Source: Marthasterias glacialis
Lineage: Eukaryota; Echinodermata; Asteroidea; Forcipulatida; Asteriidae
Direction of reading: 5' to 3'
Assembly: GCA_911728455.2 (NCBI GenBank)
Contig: OU452227.1
Location: 9,705,110 to 9,769,109 of the forward strand
Length of the DNA stretch: 64,000 nt
A program made the translations under genes and the position numbers. The notes beneath the pieces were generated by a model. It ran no database searches, was not told where the DNA came from, and worked only from the letters and a program-made list of their open reading frames with translations. Positions within the stretch are counted from its first letter, which is position 1; every line of letters begins with the position of its first letter. Positions 31,169-45,600 of the stretch are shown in pieces.

Positions 31169-32265
31169 GCTTAATTTGAACTATTGTTTATGTCTTGTCG
31201 ATCTAGGCCCTACATGCCCACCCCCAAAAAACTGTGTCTATCACCTCTACAGACATGAATGATTACGAGTCTCCAATCATTTCAAAGACAATGACATTCG
31301 AAATTCGAATCATCGATAAGTACACTCCCCCTGGGCGAGAAAGGACCCATCCTGACAGCATCACCCACCAGCACCACACTTGCTTTGTGTTTTTGTAAAT
31401 AAAAGGTTTGAGGTGACACCATGGGAAAATCATTTTTGAGTAATGATGGCTCTGTGCGAGAAGAGCAGGTTTCTCAGCAGAGGTATAGCAAACAAGCTTA
31501 GAATCAAATTAGATTTTTCCGACATAGTGTCACCGGCAATTACTTTACCCATCATTACTACTACGTAGTAGTAATGAAAATAGGTAAAGTTATACTAGTC
31601 CTACCACCACGCATTGTTTTGTTCTCACTGTCGTATCTTTGGATGTCTTTTCATGCTTCTTCAACACCACACAAAATAAGTCAACATCTTAACTTGGGAT
31701 GCCTATTTTCTCTGTAGCGTGTTGCTTTACGATGAGGCACGAAAGGCTATTCTCACTGCGTAGATATAACGTATCAATGTATCTTCCGATGACGCCACGA
31801 TGACATAATTAGTTGCCCTGGAAACGATATGTATTCAATGCATTGGCTTCATGTACTTATCTTAACTTGAAGTAACAAGTTATTGTGGGTTTTTTGACCA
31901 GTCAACCCGAGGTAAAAATTAAAACTCGAAACTATCATAGAAATAACTTGCATATCCCCCTTTTTACGTTAAATAATAAAAGAAATATTTTTATTACTCA
32001 TGCATTGTGATCAATACATTATTTTGAGACGACAAAGTACCGTCACATGACGCACTCGTCTGAATTAAATCCTGGATACAGGACTTTCATGTAAAAAGAA
32101 CCTACAGACCAGAGCTTCAACGTTGTGTACGTAAGAATTTGCCAGTTTATTTACTTCGGGTGTAAGTTTTTTTAAGGTCATCCTGACTCATTCATACAAT
32201 TTAATGTCTCATGAATAAGTAAACTCAGACGTTTATTTAATCATTATTTCCAAAGGTTTCCTTTT
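31169..32265. other. COX6B to KIF19 spacer
   Basis: No coding frame of note. A small palindrome TACTACTACGTAGTAGTA at 31557-31574, and an RFX-like GTTGCCCTGGAAAC at 31812-31825. Confidence 0.4.
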
Positions 32266-32632
32266 AAAGCCCCAGCTCAACATTGGTAAACTGACTGTGT
32301 GCTTCCATTCTTTGCACAAATCAAGATAATTTTTATTAAAACCAACCTGTAAAAATTTCAGCTCATTTCGTTGATTCATTTGCAAGAAAATGGTAAAAAT
32401 GCATCCAACATTTTTGTACGCACTCCTATAGGCAGAGTTTTCGTCTCATTGAGACGAAAACTAATTTTGGATCTTATTTCATTTATTATTTAAAAAGGAT
32501 AACACATCAGGCAGAAATATTTTAAGGAAAGTTTTCGACCATTAATATCTTTTTACCATGTAAGGTATCTTTATACCATGTAAGGTATATGTACATTGTA
32601 AATCTGTGAACATTTATGTTTTTTCCTCTTAA
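32266..32632 (-). mobile_element. P2 palindromic MITE, copy 2 (one end lost)
   Basis: AAAGCCCCAGCTCAACATTG at its left; interior GTTTTCGTCTCATTGAGACG and CAGGCAGAAATATTTT. The other terminus is missing. Confidence 0.75.
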
Positions 32633-32678
32633 AAAATCCTGTTTTTCTGCCTTCAATTGTCCTTTACTGTTTCATTGT

Positions 32679-33128
32679 TTAAAATTGTTCAACCCTTGAT
32701 CGTGTTTTGGTGATTTTTATTATTGTGTGGTGTTTGAAATTCTTAGCCGAATTATGTCGACCCAGGTGGGAGTTTAGATTTAGAAGATGAACTAAAAAAA
32801 GCAAAAGTTTATTGACAGTGTTTGCTTGAATTTTTGACCAAGTCTTCATGGAAGGCAGGTCGATTGACTCCTGTTGACTCACTGTCCTCCCATACATACC
32901 GTGTTTACCACACTTGCAAAGTATTTTTCTTGGATTTTCTTTTGGTTTATTGATTTTTCTCTTCAAAGGTGGAAAGTAAATAGCGCCATCTATTATCTCA
33001 AATCGATCCACTGCGCGTTGATGCAACTGACTGTCGTTTGCCTGGCTGAGCCTCCTGCCTGTTGATTCGATGATGTTGACGACCAATGACGGCACACAAC
33101 ACATGCATGCAGCATCTTGTGCGCACAA
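32679..33128 (-). CDS. Unrecognised 149-codon open frame, divergent to KIF19
   Basis: An uninterrupted minus-strand frame that begins about 450 bp upstream of the KIF19 ATG. The N-terminal two thirds (RRLSQANDSQLHQRAVDRFE, then IIDGAIYFPPLKRKINKPKE) looks protein-like and contains a CKCGKHG patch. The last 50 codons look like AT-rich intron. A donor-like GGTATG near 32893 suggests it could be a first exon. I recognise no family, and it may be chance. Confidence 0.2.
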   Translation of the reverse strand: MCAQDAACMCCVPSLVVNIIESTGRRLSQANDSQLHQRAVDRFEIIDGAIYFPPLKRKINKPKENPRKILCKCGKHGMYGRTVSQQESIDLPSMKTWSKIQANTVNKLLLFLVHLLNLNSHLGRHNSAKNFKHHTIIKITKTRSRVEQF

Positions 33129-33339
33129 GCATCAACAAAAAGTATCCTCTTAAAGTCCTCGCCGGAACCAGAAGACAGTAATTTCCACTATTTTCCCTTC
33201 TCTTTCAAGCAACGCAACACAAGTAGAAACCGAAGTATTCAGGAGCTCGAAGATCCAGGACACCTCCTGAACAATCTAGTGTTTATTGTATCAACAGTTC
33301 TGTCGCTAGACGTGTTTTGCCAAGGACAATATGTGGTAG

Positions 33340-33574
33340 TTGTTGACCGCACGGTCGCATTTCGTCGCCGGACAACGCACTGCGGTCTCCCGGGTCTTGC
33401 CCGTCTCGGCCCGGGTGGACGGTATGGCAGATCACGCTGAAATCAAGGTCATGCACCGGCGCGCCAGTTGTTCCGATTGGCGACATTATTAAATCGAAAC
33501 GTATAGTTGTTTTTAATTTACAAATAAAATAAGCGATTCTGACGGTGAAGTAGGGATACACTACAGAAGGAAGG
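33340..33574 (+). promoter_or_regulatory. CpG-rich segment, probable KIF19 promoter / 5' UTR
   Basis: About 140 bp (33340-33480) is far richer in CG dinucleotides than its surroundings, with an ATTGG box near 33476. It lies 100-230 bp before the KIF19 ATG. No TATA box is evident. The transcription start cannot be fixed. Confidence 0.4.
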
Positions 33575-33625
33575 ATGGAGAGCACTAAAGAAAAGAAGAA
33601 TGAGTGGAAAGATAGCCAACTAACG
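33575..33625 (+). CDS. KIF19: KIF19 exon 1
   Basis: ATG at 33575, then MESTKEKKNEWKDSQLT and a GTGAGT donor. The charged leader followed by DSQLT is how KIF19 proteins enter the first motor strand. Confidence 0.92.
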
Positions 33626-36600
33626 GTGAGTAATGTCAAAATTATTTGTTGTTTGATTGAAAAATGTTAAAAAAATCAATCCTCTCGAGTAACTGAACTG
33701 GTGATAGAAAATACATTATTAATACTAACTAAATACTGTCGCCTTTTTAACAAACAAAGCCTTCAAAGATAAGAATAATGATGGAGAAATATTGCAGGCT
33801 GGATACAAGAAGCTTGGTTGCAGTAATGAGTAATTAGTTAATAGACAACTATGCGAACTAATTATGTTTTCTATTTTAATTATAACAAACGGCTAAATTC
33901 GACAGCCATTTTTCATTACAACCAAGTGTGAATCTTAATATGATAATAAGCATAAATAAGATGCTATTTTTGGTTCAAATGAGTGAAAAAATGGCAGTCA
34001 AACTCTTAATATTTGTAATTTTGTAGTATACCTGTTTTCATATTTTAGAATACAGCAACAAATATGTGTAACATAAACAGTTTAAATCTTGCCATTAAAT
34101 TCTGTTTTTAAAGAAAAAGAATCTTTGTGACGAAATTGAGATTTCACTTATTAAATGAACTGGAAGATGTGTTTTAAGAAATTAATTATTTTTTACTCAT
34201 GGTTTTGATTTTTTTTCTGGAGAAATTCCTAGCTGCTATGATTGTGATTATGCTGAGTTAGACCAGAGAGTTTCAATCATCACAAAATCTCATGTTCTGT
34301 ATTACTTATTATCTTATGAACGGTACAAAAAGTTCAGACCTAAATACTTCATGGAGGCAAAGGAGGTGATGTTCCATGAAATTTCCATTTCCCTCATTGA
34401 GGCATTGAGGTGCCTTTTAATAAACTAGAGAAAAACTGCCTTGTCATTTCAAGAATGGAGTAGCAGGCCTGCAAGAGTGAACACCACCATATAACATCAT
34501 CATGACCCAATTTACCTGACGTCATCATCACAATAATCTTGGTTGCGCCATTTTGGTGGGCAATGTTACTGTGTTATTCAGAGAAGTGCGCATTTTATAG
34601 GCAACGCGGCGTTTACACGTAAACCTATTGACCACCAAAATGGTGAGCGTGGCACAGTCGGTGCGTGTGACGTGCGTGCAAGGGGTCAATAGAGGGTTTG
34701 CAAAGCCGTTTTCCTGCAGTAAACTATGGCTGTTTTGACCTCAGTGAGGGCGCTGCTTAAGTACATATCTCTACAGAGAGGTTGCATGACCCCGGGAAAA
34801 GTTCGTTTCGCAGCCATGTTGGGTACGGCCATGTAACAAACTCAATGGATGGCGCGTCGCCTGCTGAATGATTTCCAGCGCCTGTTTGTGCACGCAGCAT
34901 TAGAAAAAGGTCTCGGGTGACGTCACGTGAAACCTCTCTATGGGACTCATGACGTCAGACGTATAAGGTCTATTGCAGGCCTGATTGACTTCGTTCTTGA
35001 AAGGGCAAGGGCACCAATTGAGGCATTTTCAGGCACCCCTATTAGGAAATTGTACATTTCTATTGGAACATTTCAAGGGCACCAAGGCAATTTCCAGGGG
35101 CAACAGAGGCAATTTTGCCTCAGGCCTCTGATATTGTGTAAAGAGCACTAAATATTACTATCATGTAATCATGTATATCATGTATATCATGTAATCTACA
35201 TTTAGGAATTGTAGGAAAACAAAAAAGAAAAACTGAAAGGTGGCATCGATTGAACACAGGAACAACTTTAGCAGAGGAGTTTCTTGATAATGGCAGAGGT
35301 TTTGATTATGGAAGGGAAGGGTTGATTTATAAACAAAATTGTTCAAAGTTTGTGGGATAGCTACTCAGACAGAAGACTTTTCTTTTATCCGACTCTCCTC
35401 TCTCCTTCAAAAAAAAATCAAATAAAAAAAAATAAAATCAGAGACCCCTCTCTGAATACTGAATAATTCAAAGCGATTGAAAACATCCATTAAATTAGAC
35501 TGTAAAAGTACTTAAATGAACGTGATAAACAATCACAATTTTCTGGAGTAAAACGTTGTTGTTGTTGTTGTTGACATTTTCAACTCACGTGTTGTGCAAG
35601 ACTTTCAACTAACTTTGCAAATTTGAACCCTTGAAATAACAACTGACACAATCATCCAAAACTGACAAATTATCTGGTATTGTGTTGTTCTTGTAGGTAG
35701 CTGTAAGGATCCGGCCCATGACCCCCGGGGAGACAGAGATGGGCAGTTCAATGATTGCTCAAGCAGTTGACGACAACGTAAGTGTTTCATGGTAGCCATG
35801 CTGTTTTTCTTCCATTCAGTTCAATCATAATTTCCAGGCATGTAGGAAGATGATTCTACCAGAGGGGGGGGGAGGGTGGTGGGCCAGAAAATGAAATCTC
35901 TCCGTGGGAGACCAAGTCATGTGAGCACAAGCGTGCGAGCGCGAAGTGCGAAGCCTGTATGGCGTGGGGTCTGGGGCCCGCTTAAGGGCCCTGGGAAAAT
36001 TTTGTAAGGCTTGATGCTCTTTGATGCATCATAAGCCTCACTGGAGCACCTTTTGAGCAACAGATATTTTAAAATTTCAGCACCTTTCAAGGTTAAAGGG
36101 CCCATGTAGTGCAACTTTTTTGAAATACATTTTTATCAAATATTAAATTAAAGAAAATGAAAAGTAAATTTGTGTACTAAAATTAAGATTTAATGTACTA
36201 ATTAAATTTTCAAAAATGACAAATCTTACACTACAACACACTGTTACAAATACTATCACTCCGAGAACGCAAATTAAAAAAAAAAAATTAGGGGGGGGGG
36301 AAGATTTCCTTTTTTTCATGGTTCAATATACAATTGTACCAAAAAATAAGCTAAAAGAGCACGCTGTCTTTTAAAAGTTTCCTTCAAAAGAACTCACTAG
36401 AATCACAGTTTAAAAAGTAATTTAAATGGTCGTTGCAAATGGACTCCATATTTAGTGTTTGTGAGTTTTGTTCCTCAAAAATGGTCAAAATGTAAAGAGA
36501 AAATAAATTAGAATTGTGTTTTTTTTTCGAAGTTAAACAAAAAACTGGGCTTTCATTCCTCTTGAATAGTATGTTTTATGTACTTCATGATCAGGTGTGT

Positions 36601-39600
36601 CTGGTAGCCGTTATTATGAGTTTTCATAAACTGATACGAGATTGTGTACTTGAGGACAACTGTTCGTTAGTTGACGTCGCCGTTACCAGGCAGCATCAGA
36701 GATGTTATGATTGTAGTGATAATATTTGGGTCTACAGATCAAGCAACTAACCAATATCTGATTATCAGATTAAAAAAAAAAGCTATTACACAGTCAACTG
36801 GATTATCGAGTAAACACAGACGACTTACATCTGAGCCTTTTTTGTTACACAGCTTGGTAAACAGATTATGTGTCATAATGCAGACCACTGAAAAATAAAG
36901 TCTCGTTCATGCAAAGTCTTTGGAAATAAAAGGGCACGGTGGGTTTTCCTTGGTCAATGGCATCTGGTTCTGTACACTAAATGACAATGATAACATGTAA
37001 TTTCATCAGGGGTTTTAAAGTAATTTGCATTCTCGGAGTGGATAGTTTGTTTGTCTCACTCACATGTTGTTTCTTTATTTTTAAAGAGATTATGGATACC
37101 TGCAAGCCAAAATTAAGACAAGAAATTATAGGGTTTTATTAAAAAAGAAACATATGCCACAAGGACAGACGTTTTGTCAAAATTTTCTGGCCGGGTGATG
37201 TACGTTATGAGTTTCACCTTCTAATTTTCTAAACACCCAGACAAATGAAACATACATATGTACAGGTCAAGGACAGATGTTTTTTTCACAGTTTTCTTGC
37301 CATGTGATGTAGGCCTACATTGTGAATTTCAACTTCTAATAGACGAATAATTCAAATTGATATTTATACCATTTTGAAACTAACGGTTGAAAAAAATATA
37401 TACATCAGTCAACTTATTCCTGTTTGGCTCTACAACCCATCCTGTCTGGCCATGTGACTCAACGTTACCTTTTTTGTAATTACCTGTAAATAATTAATTA
37501 CTTACATAGGATAAGAACAATCATAAACAGCAGTTTAGACAACATTTTTGTTTTTAACTCACTCTCCCATGCCTTACTTAAAAAAACTATTGTTTGTGTG
37601 CGTTAGTGTGGATAGACCCAGTCCCCACCTCCGTGTGCCAATGTGAATTATTTCTACTCTCAGAACATTTCAATTCAAGGGACACTAATAATAATACCGG
37701 AGTCTTATATAGCGCTCACATCTACCAACATGGGTACTCAAGGCACTTAATGCAGGTTTTTGAAGCTTTTTAAAATTATGAGAGCCATTTATATGTAGCA
37801 CATTGTGATGGTTTACAAGGTGCTGCGGCGCATTCAGCAGCCACTGGCAGAAACACCGGGGCAAATCCGTTCTCTTAGCGATAAGTGGAACTGGGTTCTT
37901 TTACGTGCATTACACAACACGCGGGACCAACGGCTTTACGCCCCATCCAAAGGACGAAGCAATAAGTGTCTTGCTTGAGGACACAAGTGTCAAGACCGGG
38001 ACTCGAACCCACGCTCTGCTGATCAGAACACCAGAGCTTGAGTCCAGTGCGCTTGACCGCTCGGCCATGACACGCCACGCAACAACCAGTGACATTGTGG
38101 CAGTTGCCCAGAATTGCTTCTGTGAAGCTTCAAGCTTGCTTTTCATTGATTTCTCATGTAGTGCCAGCCGTTATAAATTTCTCGCCGTGTTTATGGTTTA
38201 GGACAATGTTAAAAATGGTAGCTTTGTTGATTCTAAAGTCTAAAAAAAATAATGCATAATGAGCCATTTAAAATGTAGACACCAGATTTTTTTTAGTGGA
38301 ATGGGACAACAGCGCCAGATTTGCATAAATACATGTGTATCACCAGTGCTCACAATTTACATTGGACTGCAGGCCCGAGGCCAGTGAATTCAGCGTGGGG
38401 CCAGTAAACTCACGGCTGGACAAGTCCAGCAGTCTTGTGTTTTTCAATGGAATAATAATATCTCAATGTGTAAAATACCTTTTAAAAGTAAACAAACGAT
38501 GGTCACATGTTTGCCCAGGTTGGACTCCTCCGCTGCATACAATGGTTTTAAACATTTGACCATCATTTGTCAACTTTTTTTCTCAATTTGAATCTGGTCT
38601 TTTAAAAAAAAAATTGTCTGGTCCAGCAAAAGCTTTGAGCTACAAGCCCTGTGGTCTTGTGGATTTTCCCACCAAGCTAGAGCCCTGATCACATGATATT
38701 TCTATTTGACCATGCAAGCCTGGTGTTTCATAAGACCTGAAATAATTTCTGGTTTCGTTAAAAAAAGTCAAATACACAAAAAAAAATACAAAATACAAAA
38801 AATACCGAAAAAAGTTAATGTTGTTGATGTTCAGGGCCATCAGATATTCCAAGTTCGCAATAATTACTGGCACAAGTAAGATGTGCCCAGCCTATTTTTA
38901 TCAAATAATTTGTTGTCCATGAGGCATTTTTCAAAATGTGCGGTCATTTTTCTTTTCTTAATATTTTTTTTGTATGCATAGTTACAGTATATGGAAAGGT
39001 CTATTGGGAACAGTATACACAATTTCTGAGATATCAAGCGATAATCCACTTTTCCTTTGTTCACCCCAAAAACATTTTCTGAAAGGCACATGCCAAAAGC
39101 AATTTTATAACTGTTCATGCTCGACTAATTTTGTCGTTTGTCATGTTTGTTCAACATTGACTCTATGAAGCCCTACAGCGCAAACAATGTGTTGCTAGTT
39201 CATGCCAACTTATAAAAGGTGGTGGGGGGGGGGGAGGTCAGAAAATGAAAAATTGCGCTTGTTGTTGTGACTGAGGGATCGGTGGGAGGGGTGTAGAAAT
39301 TTAATTTTTGGGCTTCGAACAAGGAAAGTCACAGGGAGACAATCTTTTTTTTAACTACAAGGTTGTCCCCAAGAGTTTTGGCACTGTTATCCTGCCCATA
39401 GTAGACTTCAAAGCTGTTTTTTGACATTTCTGAGCCATATTCTTGATAAAATCAACCATCATTTAGATTAACAGCGTTGCAACCCAATTATTTCAACACA
39501 CACAAGCAGACATTTTGTTCACATGGTTATGAGACCCTACATGAAAGGCAACAGCTGGGAGATTCACAGAGTATTAATTAATTCATAACGTACACCTAGT

Positions 39601-42600
39601 GTGTACCTTACATTGCAAGTAAGATATTAAAAAAATGCTTTTGGACTGCTGTCTTAGACAGCTTGATGTATGTTTTTTCATAACATTTAGATCTGTAGCT
39701 CTCTTGTCTTATTGACTGTACTGGACCCAATCCCATAGAGCCATTTTATCTTTCAAGAGAAAGATGAGATCCGGTCTGGTTTAAACTAGTAGGAATCCAT
39801 AAACCGGAATTAATTGGGGAATGAAAGAGTGATGACCAAGGTCTTAAATGGCGTTTTAAAACCCGGCAGAGTCATGACCTTGTGATAAAGAGCCAAGCCA
39901 AAGGCGAGGTCCTTTATCACACGACCACAACCCTGCGAGGTTTTAAATGTCAGTTTAAGACTAATTCGCTACACTTTATTCGCATTCATTCTTTTTGTTA
40001 AAAAGCGTAATGAAGGAGGAAAATCTGTAAAACTTGTCTGTTTTGTAAATTTTCAATTCCTGTCGCATTCTCAGGTTCAGTTTCGTGAGGGGTTAAATTG
40101 CATGCCACACTTACCGGTCGTGTTCATGTGCCCGACCTACATGTAATTTTTACATTAAGTAATGTAATGATTGCATTATGCGTAAAATTAGCACCCACGT
40201 AAACAAGCGTACCCATGAGAGCCGAACATGCATTCACAGCTCTAGCCATGTCTTTATCAGCTGTTTAAAACCGGTTTTAAATGGTCATGTGACCACCTTT
40301 TCAACCAATAGGATTGCCTAACTGTCTGGGGTAATTTATGAATGTTGGTTAAAATCAAGTAGGCCATATTGGCCATATACTACGCAAGGTGGCATATGAT
40401 TCCATTACCTGAGTGTGACTGCGTGGCTGCTGCTGATCAGACCACAAGGCACCTTGTCAATGAGTAACCCATTAGAAAACTGGACGGTGGCATCGTTCAT
40501 CTGGCCAGCTATGACCTGATTGCTACACGGTGGCCGGCGGACATGGAACTTACTTGACGTTTTGAATTGGCGTCGCATTCAAGAAATCTGAAGTGAGTTT
40601 GCGGAGAAATGATTTGACAAATTTTGACGTATTGGTCATTTTGACAATCAGCCCCAAAAATATGCTCATGAATATTTTGGCTCAATATTCTAGCCTTGAC
40701 ATTGAGGAGAGACTTCAAGGCTAACTGCTTATAAAAGGTAAAAAAACGTACATTTATGATACACCCCCCACCCCCCATCCCCCTCCCTCGCCCCCGCCCC
40801 AAACCCCACAAAAAAAAATAAATAAATAAATGTTTACATTCTAATGGTGAATGCTACAGGTAACTGATTATATTTACCGGTAGCCTATATTAATAAATGT
40901 AAAGGAAGGCTGATGTTGATAGTGAACAATATATTCTTTGTTCAATGTGCCTATTATATAAAATTACAAAAAATAATAATAACAATAAAATAAAAATGAA
41001 AAAAAAGGAACGTTATAAATGTATAATGAGCTTCATATGGTTCCTGAGGGTCTGTAATAAAAGATCCCCCAGGGCTCTTAAACGTACTGAGTAAGCTCTT
41101 GTACTTTGAGCAGTGAGTAAACAAAAAATATGGCAATACAGTCAGATGGTGCTACCGAATGTAGGCCGTGTGATCGTTGACATTGACAACTGTAACCATG
41201 GAGACAGTTTCACATTCATGTTCCGCTTACTTGCAGCGCTGGTAGTAATGAATAAACACGGTTAACGCCGTGTCTGGAGTTTGTGTAGTGTGATGGTAAA
41301 GCCAGGATGTCTTTACAAGGGAAATGGTTAAAACCTCAATTTGATTATACAAGTTCCAATTTCATAAACATGTTATTAAACCCCCCCCCCCCAGCTCAAC
41401 ATTGTTCACAGATTTACATATACCTCACATGGTATAAAAATAATGATGATCAATAGAAAACTTTCCTTGAAATATTTCTGCCTGAAGTGTTATCGTTTCT
41501 AATTACATGTATAACAAATGAAATAAAACCCAAAATTAGTTTTCGTCTCGATGAGACAAAAACTCTGCCTGTAGGAATGCGTACAAAAATGCTGAATGCA
41601 TTTTGACCGTTTTCTCACAAGTGAAACAACGAAATGAGCTGAAATTTTCACAGGTTGGTTTTGTTACAGATATCTTGATTTGTGCAAAGAATGGAAACAT
41701 TTACAGACTCTTCACCGATGTTGAGCTGGGGCTTTAAGCAAAAAAATGTTATGTACATGGTGTATGTAACAATTTGGCATGCGTGTATATGTGTTTGGAC
41801 AGAACTTGCTCAGGGGCTGTTCACAATTTATCAACATGGTTACAAGCATAGAAAACCCTCTGCTGGGGGAGGGGGGATGGGAAGGGGGTCTGCAGTCCAT
41901 GTACGCTTTCGAAAATAAATTAAAATGTTGATTTTGTCAATTTGTCAGTAATCGATGGCTAATCTCACAGAGTCACAGTAAGGTGGTTGATTCGTACAAA
42001 TCGTTACAGATTAGAATCGAGTGCTGGTCTTCTGTCATATCGCAACTCATCATAGCTTCCCATGCATGAATCGACAGCAAATCTAGACTTGAAATCAAAT
42101 CGTTGTGTGGCCTGTACAGCCGCAATTCTCCCCTCCCTCAGCCAGGCCCATTGCTTCGCTCTGCTTGCCGCAACATTCTGCCCTTTCAAACACAATGCTG
42201 CACTTACGAGGTTAGCGCTAAATTTCTGTGCTAGCTTTGTACCAAGCGTTAAATCCATAGTTCAAAAATTCCATGCTAACCATGCTAACTCGTTAAATTG
42301 CCTTGCCCACCGCGCACTAAGTGTTTATATCCGGCCAATCGACCAGTTGTATGGGAACTGGCCGGCCGTGGCCTGATAATGGTTGGCTCGATAGCAACAC
42401 TAGATGGTGAGGTGCTATATTTATTACAGAGGGGGGGCGGGGGTCCTGAAAAAATTTTCTCTTTTTACACTTGTGGACGGTTAATTGTGAATGGCCTCTC
42501 GGCAGAAACCACTCACCAATCCAAAATACCTTGTAGTTCACTTGTGGTCATTTGTGCATTTTTTAATTAAATTTTTTAATTTTTTTTATTTTTTGCAAAG

Positions 42601-45600
42601 AAACATTTTCTGCTTCAACACTACATGTAAATGAAGTTGGACCCCGATGTTGCACTAGTTACTGGTTACTGGTTGAGAACCACAGAGCAATGAGTTGAGA
42701 ACCAATGCATTTTAAAAGTAAATTGCTCATTTGTGATGGTTTCCAGGGCACTGGACAGCAAGCCCAAGGCCAGTTATTTGAACATCAAGCCAGTAAACTC
42801 ACGACCGACCAGACAAGTCTGTCATTCCAGTATTTTTTCAATTGAATAGTAGTACCTCACTGTAAAAAAATAAAAAAAATTAAAAAAAACCCAGAAAAGG
42901 CAAATGTCAAAATGTTGACTGTCAGTCTGATGATTATCTTTCAATTTTGTTGAATATCGAAGTGTATTTACCCATATGACAAATAAGATAAATCTTCTTT
43001 TAGTGGTTGTACAAACAAAATATTTGTTACTTATTTGTTTGTTTATTCTTGTCTTGTAAAAAAAGGGTTTTAGTCCAGTAAAAATTTGAACTACAAGCCC
43101 TACGATCTTGTGGATTTTACCCCCAAATTTGAGCCCTGTTTAGAATAACCTCCAACTTTACCCAAAAATAGAATGCAAAGGAAACTTCTTTAAATTTACT
43201 GTGAAATATAGAGCTGTTTTCCTTCTAGACTGTTTTCCTAAAGTTGACAGAGAATTTTGCAAAGGCTTAGCGTTGGTTAAAATTAGTTTCAGAACATTCT
43301 TGTTTAAACAAAAAAAGGTTTTCAAAAATATTTTAACCCTTTTTTTGGGGGGGCGGGATGACATTCCCTGTTTTTATGAAATAGTTTCATGCAAGAATCC
43401 CTCCAGAGTACACTGTCATTAAACTGCGAACTGCTCATCACTGCGGTCTCATAATGGATTTTTACACAGCCAACATTTTCTTTCCTTGAGTTGCTCGGTA
43501 TTTTATTGACTTTAGACCCCCCGGGTGGGCTGCACAAGTCCTTAATAATGCATTTTTGGCCGCTCGTGTCCGCTGTTACCAGGGCGACTGATGTTGACAG
43601 ACTCGATGTACTAAGTACTTAGTAGATTAACTTACAGCCTGTATAGGCCTGAGATAATTACTAATTAAAGGGACCTGCACACCCTGGGTAATTTACCAGA
43701 AAAAATTTTCATTTCGGATCAAATAAAGACAAAAGAGCCGGGATGGATGAATAGTATGGAGTTACCACAGCGCTGTCATATTGTTGTTCTTCCATCAAAA
43801 TTAATTTAAAATTCATTTACGTACTGTACGGATAAAATTGCAGTTGTATACCACAATCTTTAATTTTCCCGGAGTGTAAATAATCTTAAAGTGTTTATGA
43901 CTTAGCTTAGGTTTATTATGTTTCCTTAAGGTCGATCTTGTAAGTAATTTAGGGGAGCTGAGTATTGGTTTTAATAAGTTAAGATACTTTTAGACCTACA
44001 TGTAAGAAGCTTTCAGCAGGAGTCTGAAGTGGTTTTACTGGAAAGGTATAACTTATTTCTTCTGGTCACTGGGCGTGACTTGAAACGATGGTAAATAATA
44101 CTTATCCCATGCACACTGATAGGCTGACATCAGTGACCATTGCTGACATCTTTTGTCATTTTGCCAGAGCTTTCTTCGACCAATTCTTGTCAAGAATATT
44201 ACGTAAAAAGAAAAAACACTTCACTCAACAGTGAATAAAGTGCAAAATAATTTTGTCCAATGTCAAGTTTGTGAAATGGTTGAAGGAAGTTATTACTGGA
44301 TATTCCTGATAGGAAATATGAATATGGTTGGAAAGATATTTTAAAAGTAGAATATAATGATTTACATAAATATCTCTTGAAATTGTGAGGGGTTTTTGTT
44401 TAATTTTGTGACAGAACACGGTCTGCCATTTTGTGGGACCAAATTTTCCACTCCACAAAGTTGCGGACCGTATGTTTCTATGTAGAGTGTGGTTCCACTG
44501 GTTGTATTTCCGAGAGGCAATCTCTCATTCTTTGAATCACTGTTCACTAATTACAACACACTCTAGGTGTTTCATTGCATGTACGGCTCTTAAAAAGGAC
44601 CAAGGAGCAATTCCAAACAACAACATTTTAAGAGATTTGAAGGCAATGTGTGGAAGTGTTGAAATGGAGCACCACACGGCTCAAGTTGGGATTTAATGCG
44701 TCCTTGTCAATTGTGACTCGCATCCAAGTCTGTGTCACCAAAAAATGTGACTCGAGTCTGAGTCACAATTTAATGCGTCCTTGTTGATTGTGACTCACTA
44801 TCAAAGTCTGTGTCATCAAAAATGTGACTCGAATCTCAGTCATGACTTTGTCAAGAATGCAAGTCTTTCCTTCTCCATTTATTATTATTATTATACATGT
44901 ATATTTCTGGTAATGAAACCAACGATGCCTCATAAGTGAACTGAATCACTGTAGCTCTCAAGCCTGAGGAAACCTGTAGATAAGGGTGCTTGCCATGTGA
45001 ACCAGAAACACCGGGGTAAACCCCTACTCTTCTACGATAAGTGTTCTGGGTTCTTTTGCATGCACTACCCATTAGTACCCACTAGTAACTACGGCTTAAT
45101 GTCCCATCTGAAGGACAGAGCAATCATGGTAAAGTATCTTGCTCAAGGACACAAGTGCCGCGACCGGGATTCGAACCCACACTCTGCTGCCGACAACACC
45201 AGAACTTGAGTCCGGTGATCTTAACCGCTTGGCCACGACACTCCACAAATTTGTGTGTGTGTGTACATTGTAAATCTCATCAGTACAAAGTATCAGGACT
45301 GTAGTTTCCTCTTTGAGAGGGGTAAGGCCATTGTTATTTTGCAGAGGGCTCTTCCATTGAAAAACCTTCCAGTCTATGGGAAACTAATCAAAAGGAAACC
45401 AAGGCCGAGACCAGGCAGCCGATTTCACAAAACTTTCCGCAACTGCGTAAGTTCTACTCGCACCACATTTTATTGCGTTAAGTGATCCGACTTGCGCACT
45501 AAATGTTGCACAAGTGGAGTCATGCAGTTGCGTAAAAATTGGTAAAATCAGCAGCAGGGCAATACAGGCCATGGCCTTCATGTAACTACTGGCCTGAAAT

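Larger units (their letters stand above)
33626..35696. other. KIF19 intron 1
   Basis: AT-rich. It holds a P3 MITE (34504-34698), a GACGTCA-rich repeat to about 34975, a CAGGCCTG-family copy, and an ATCATGTAT simple repeat at 35158-35194. Confidence 0.5.

Noticed and set aside
37905..38201. Frames on both strands with TGTRTHALLIRTPELESSAL-type peptide
   Set aside because: Translation of the SINE-A head in either direction; similar peptides appear at 22646, 25668 and 54951.
42062..42376. 104-codon Ala/Cys-rich frame
   Set aside because: Open on both strands, no motif, no splice context; probably chance in a locally GC-rich patch.
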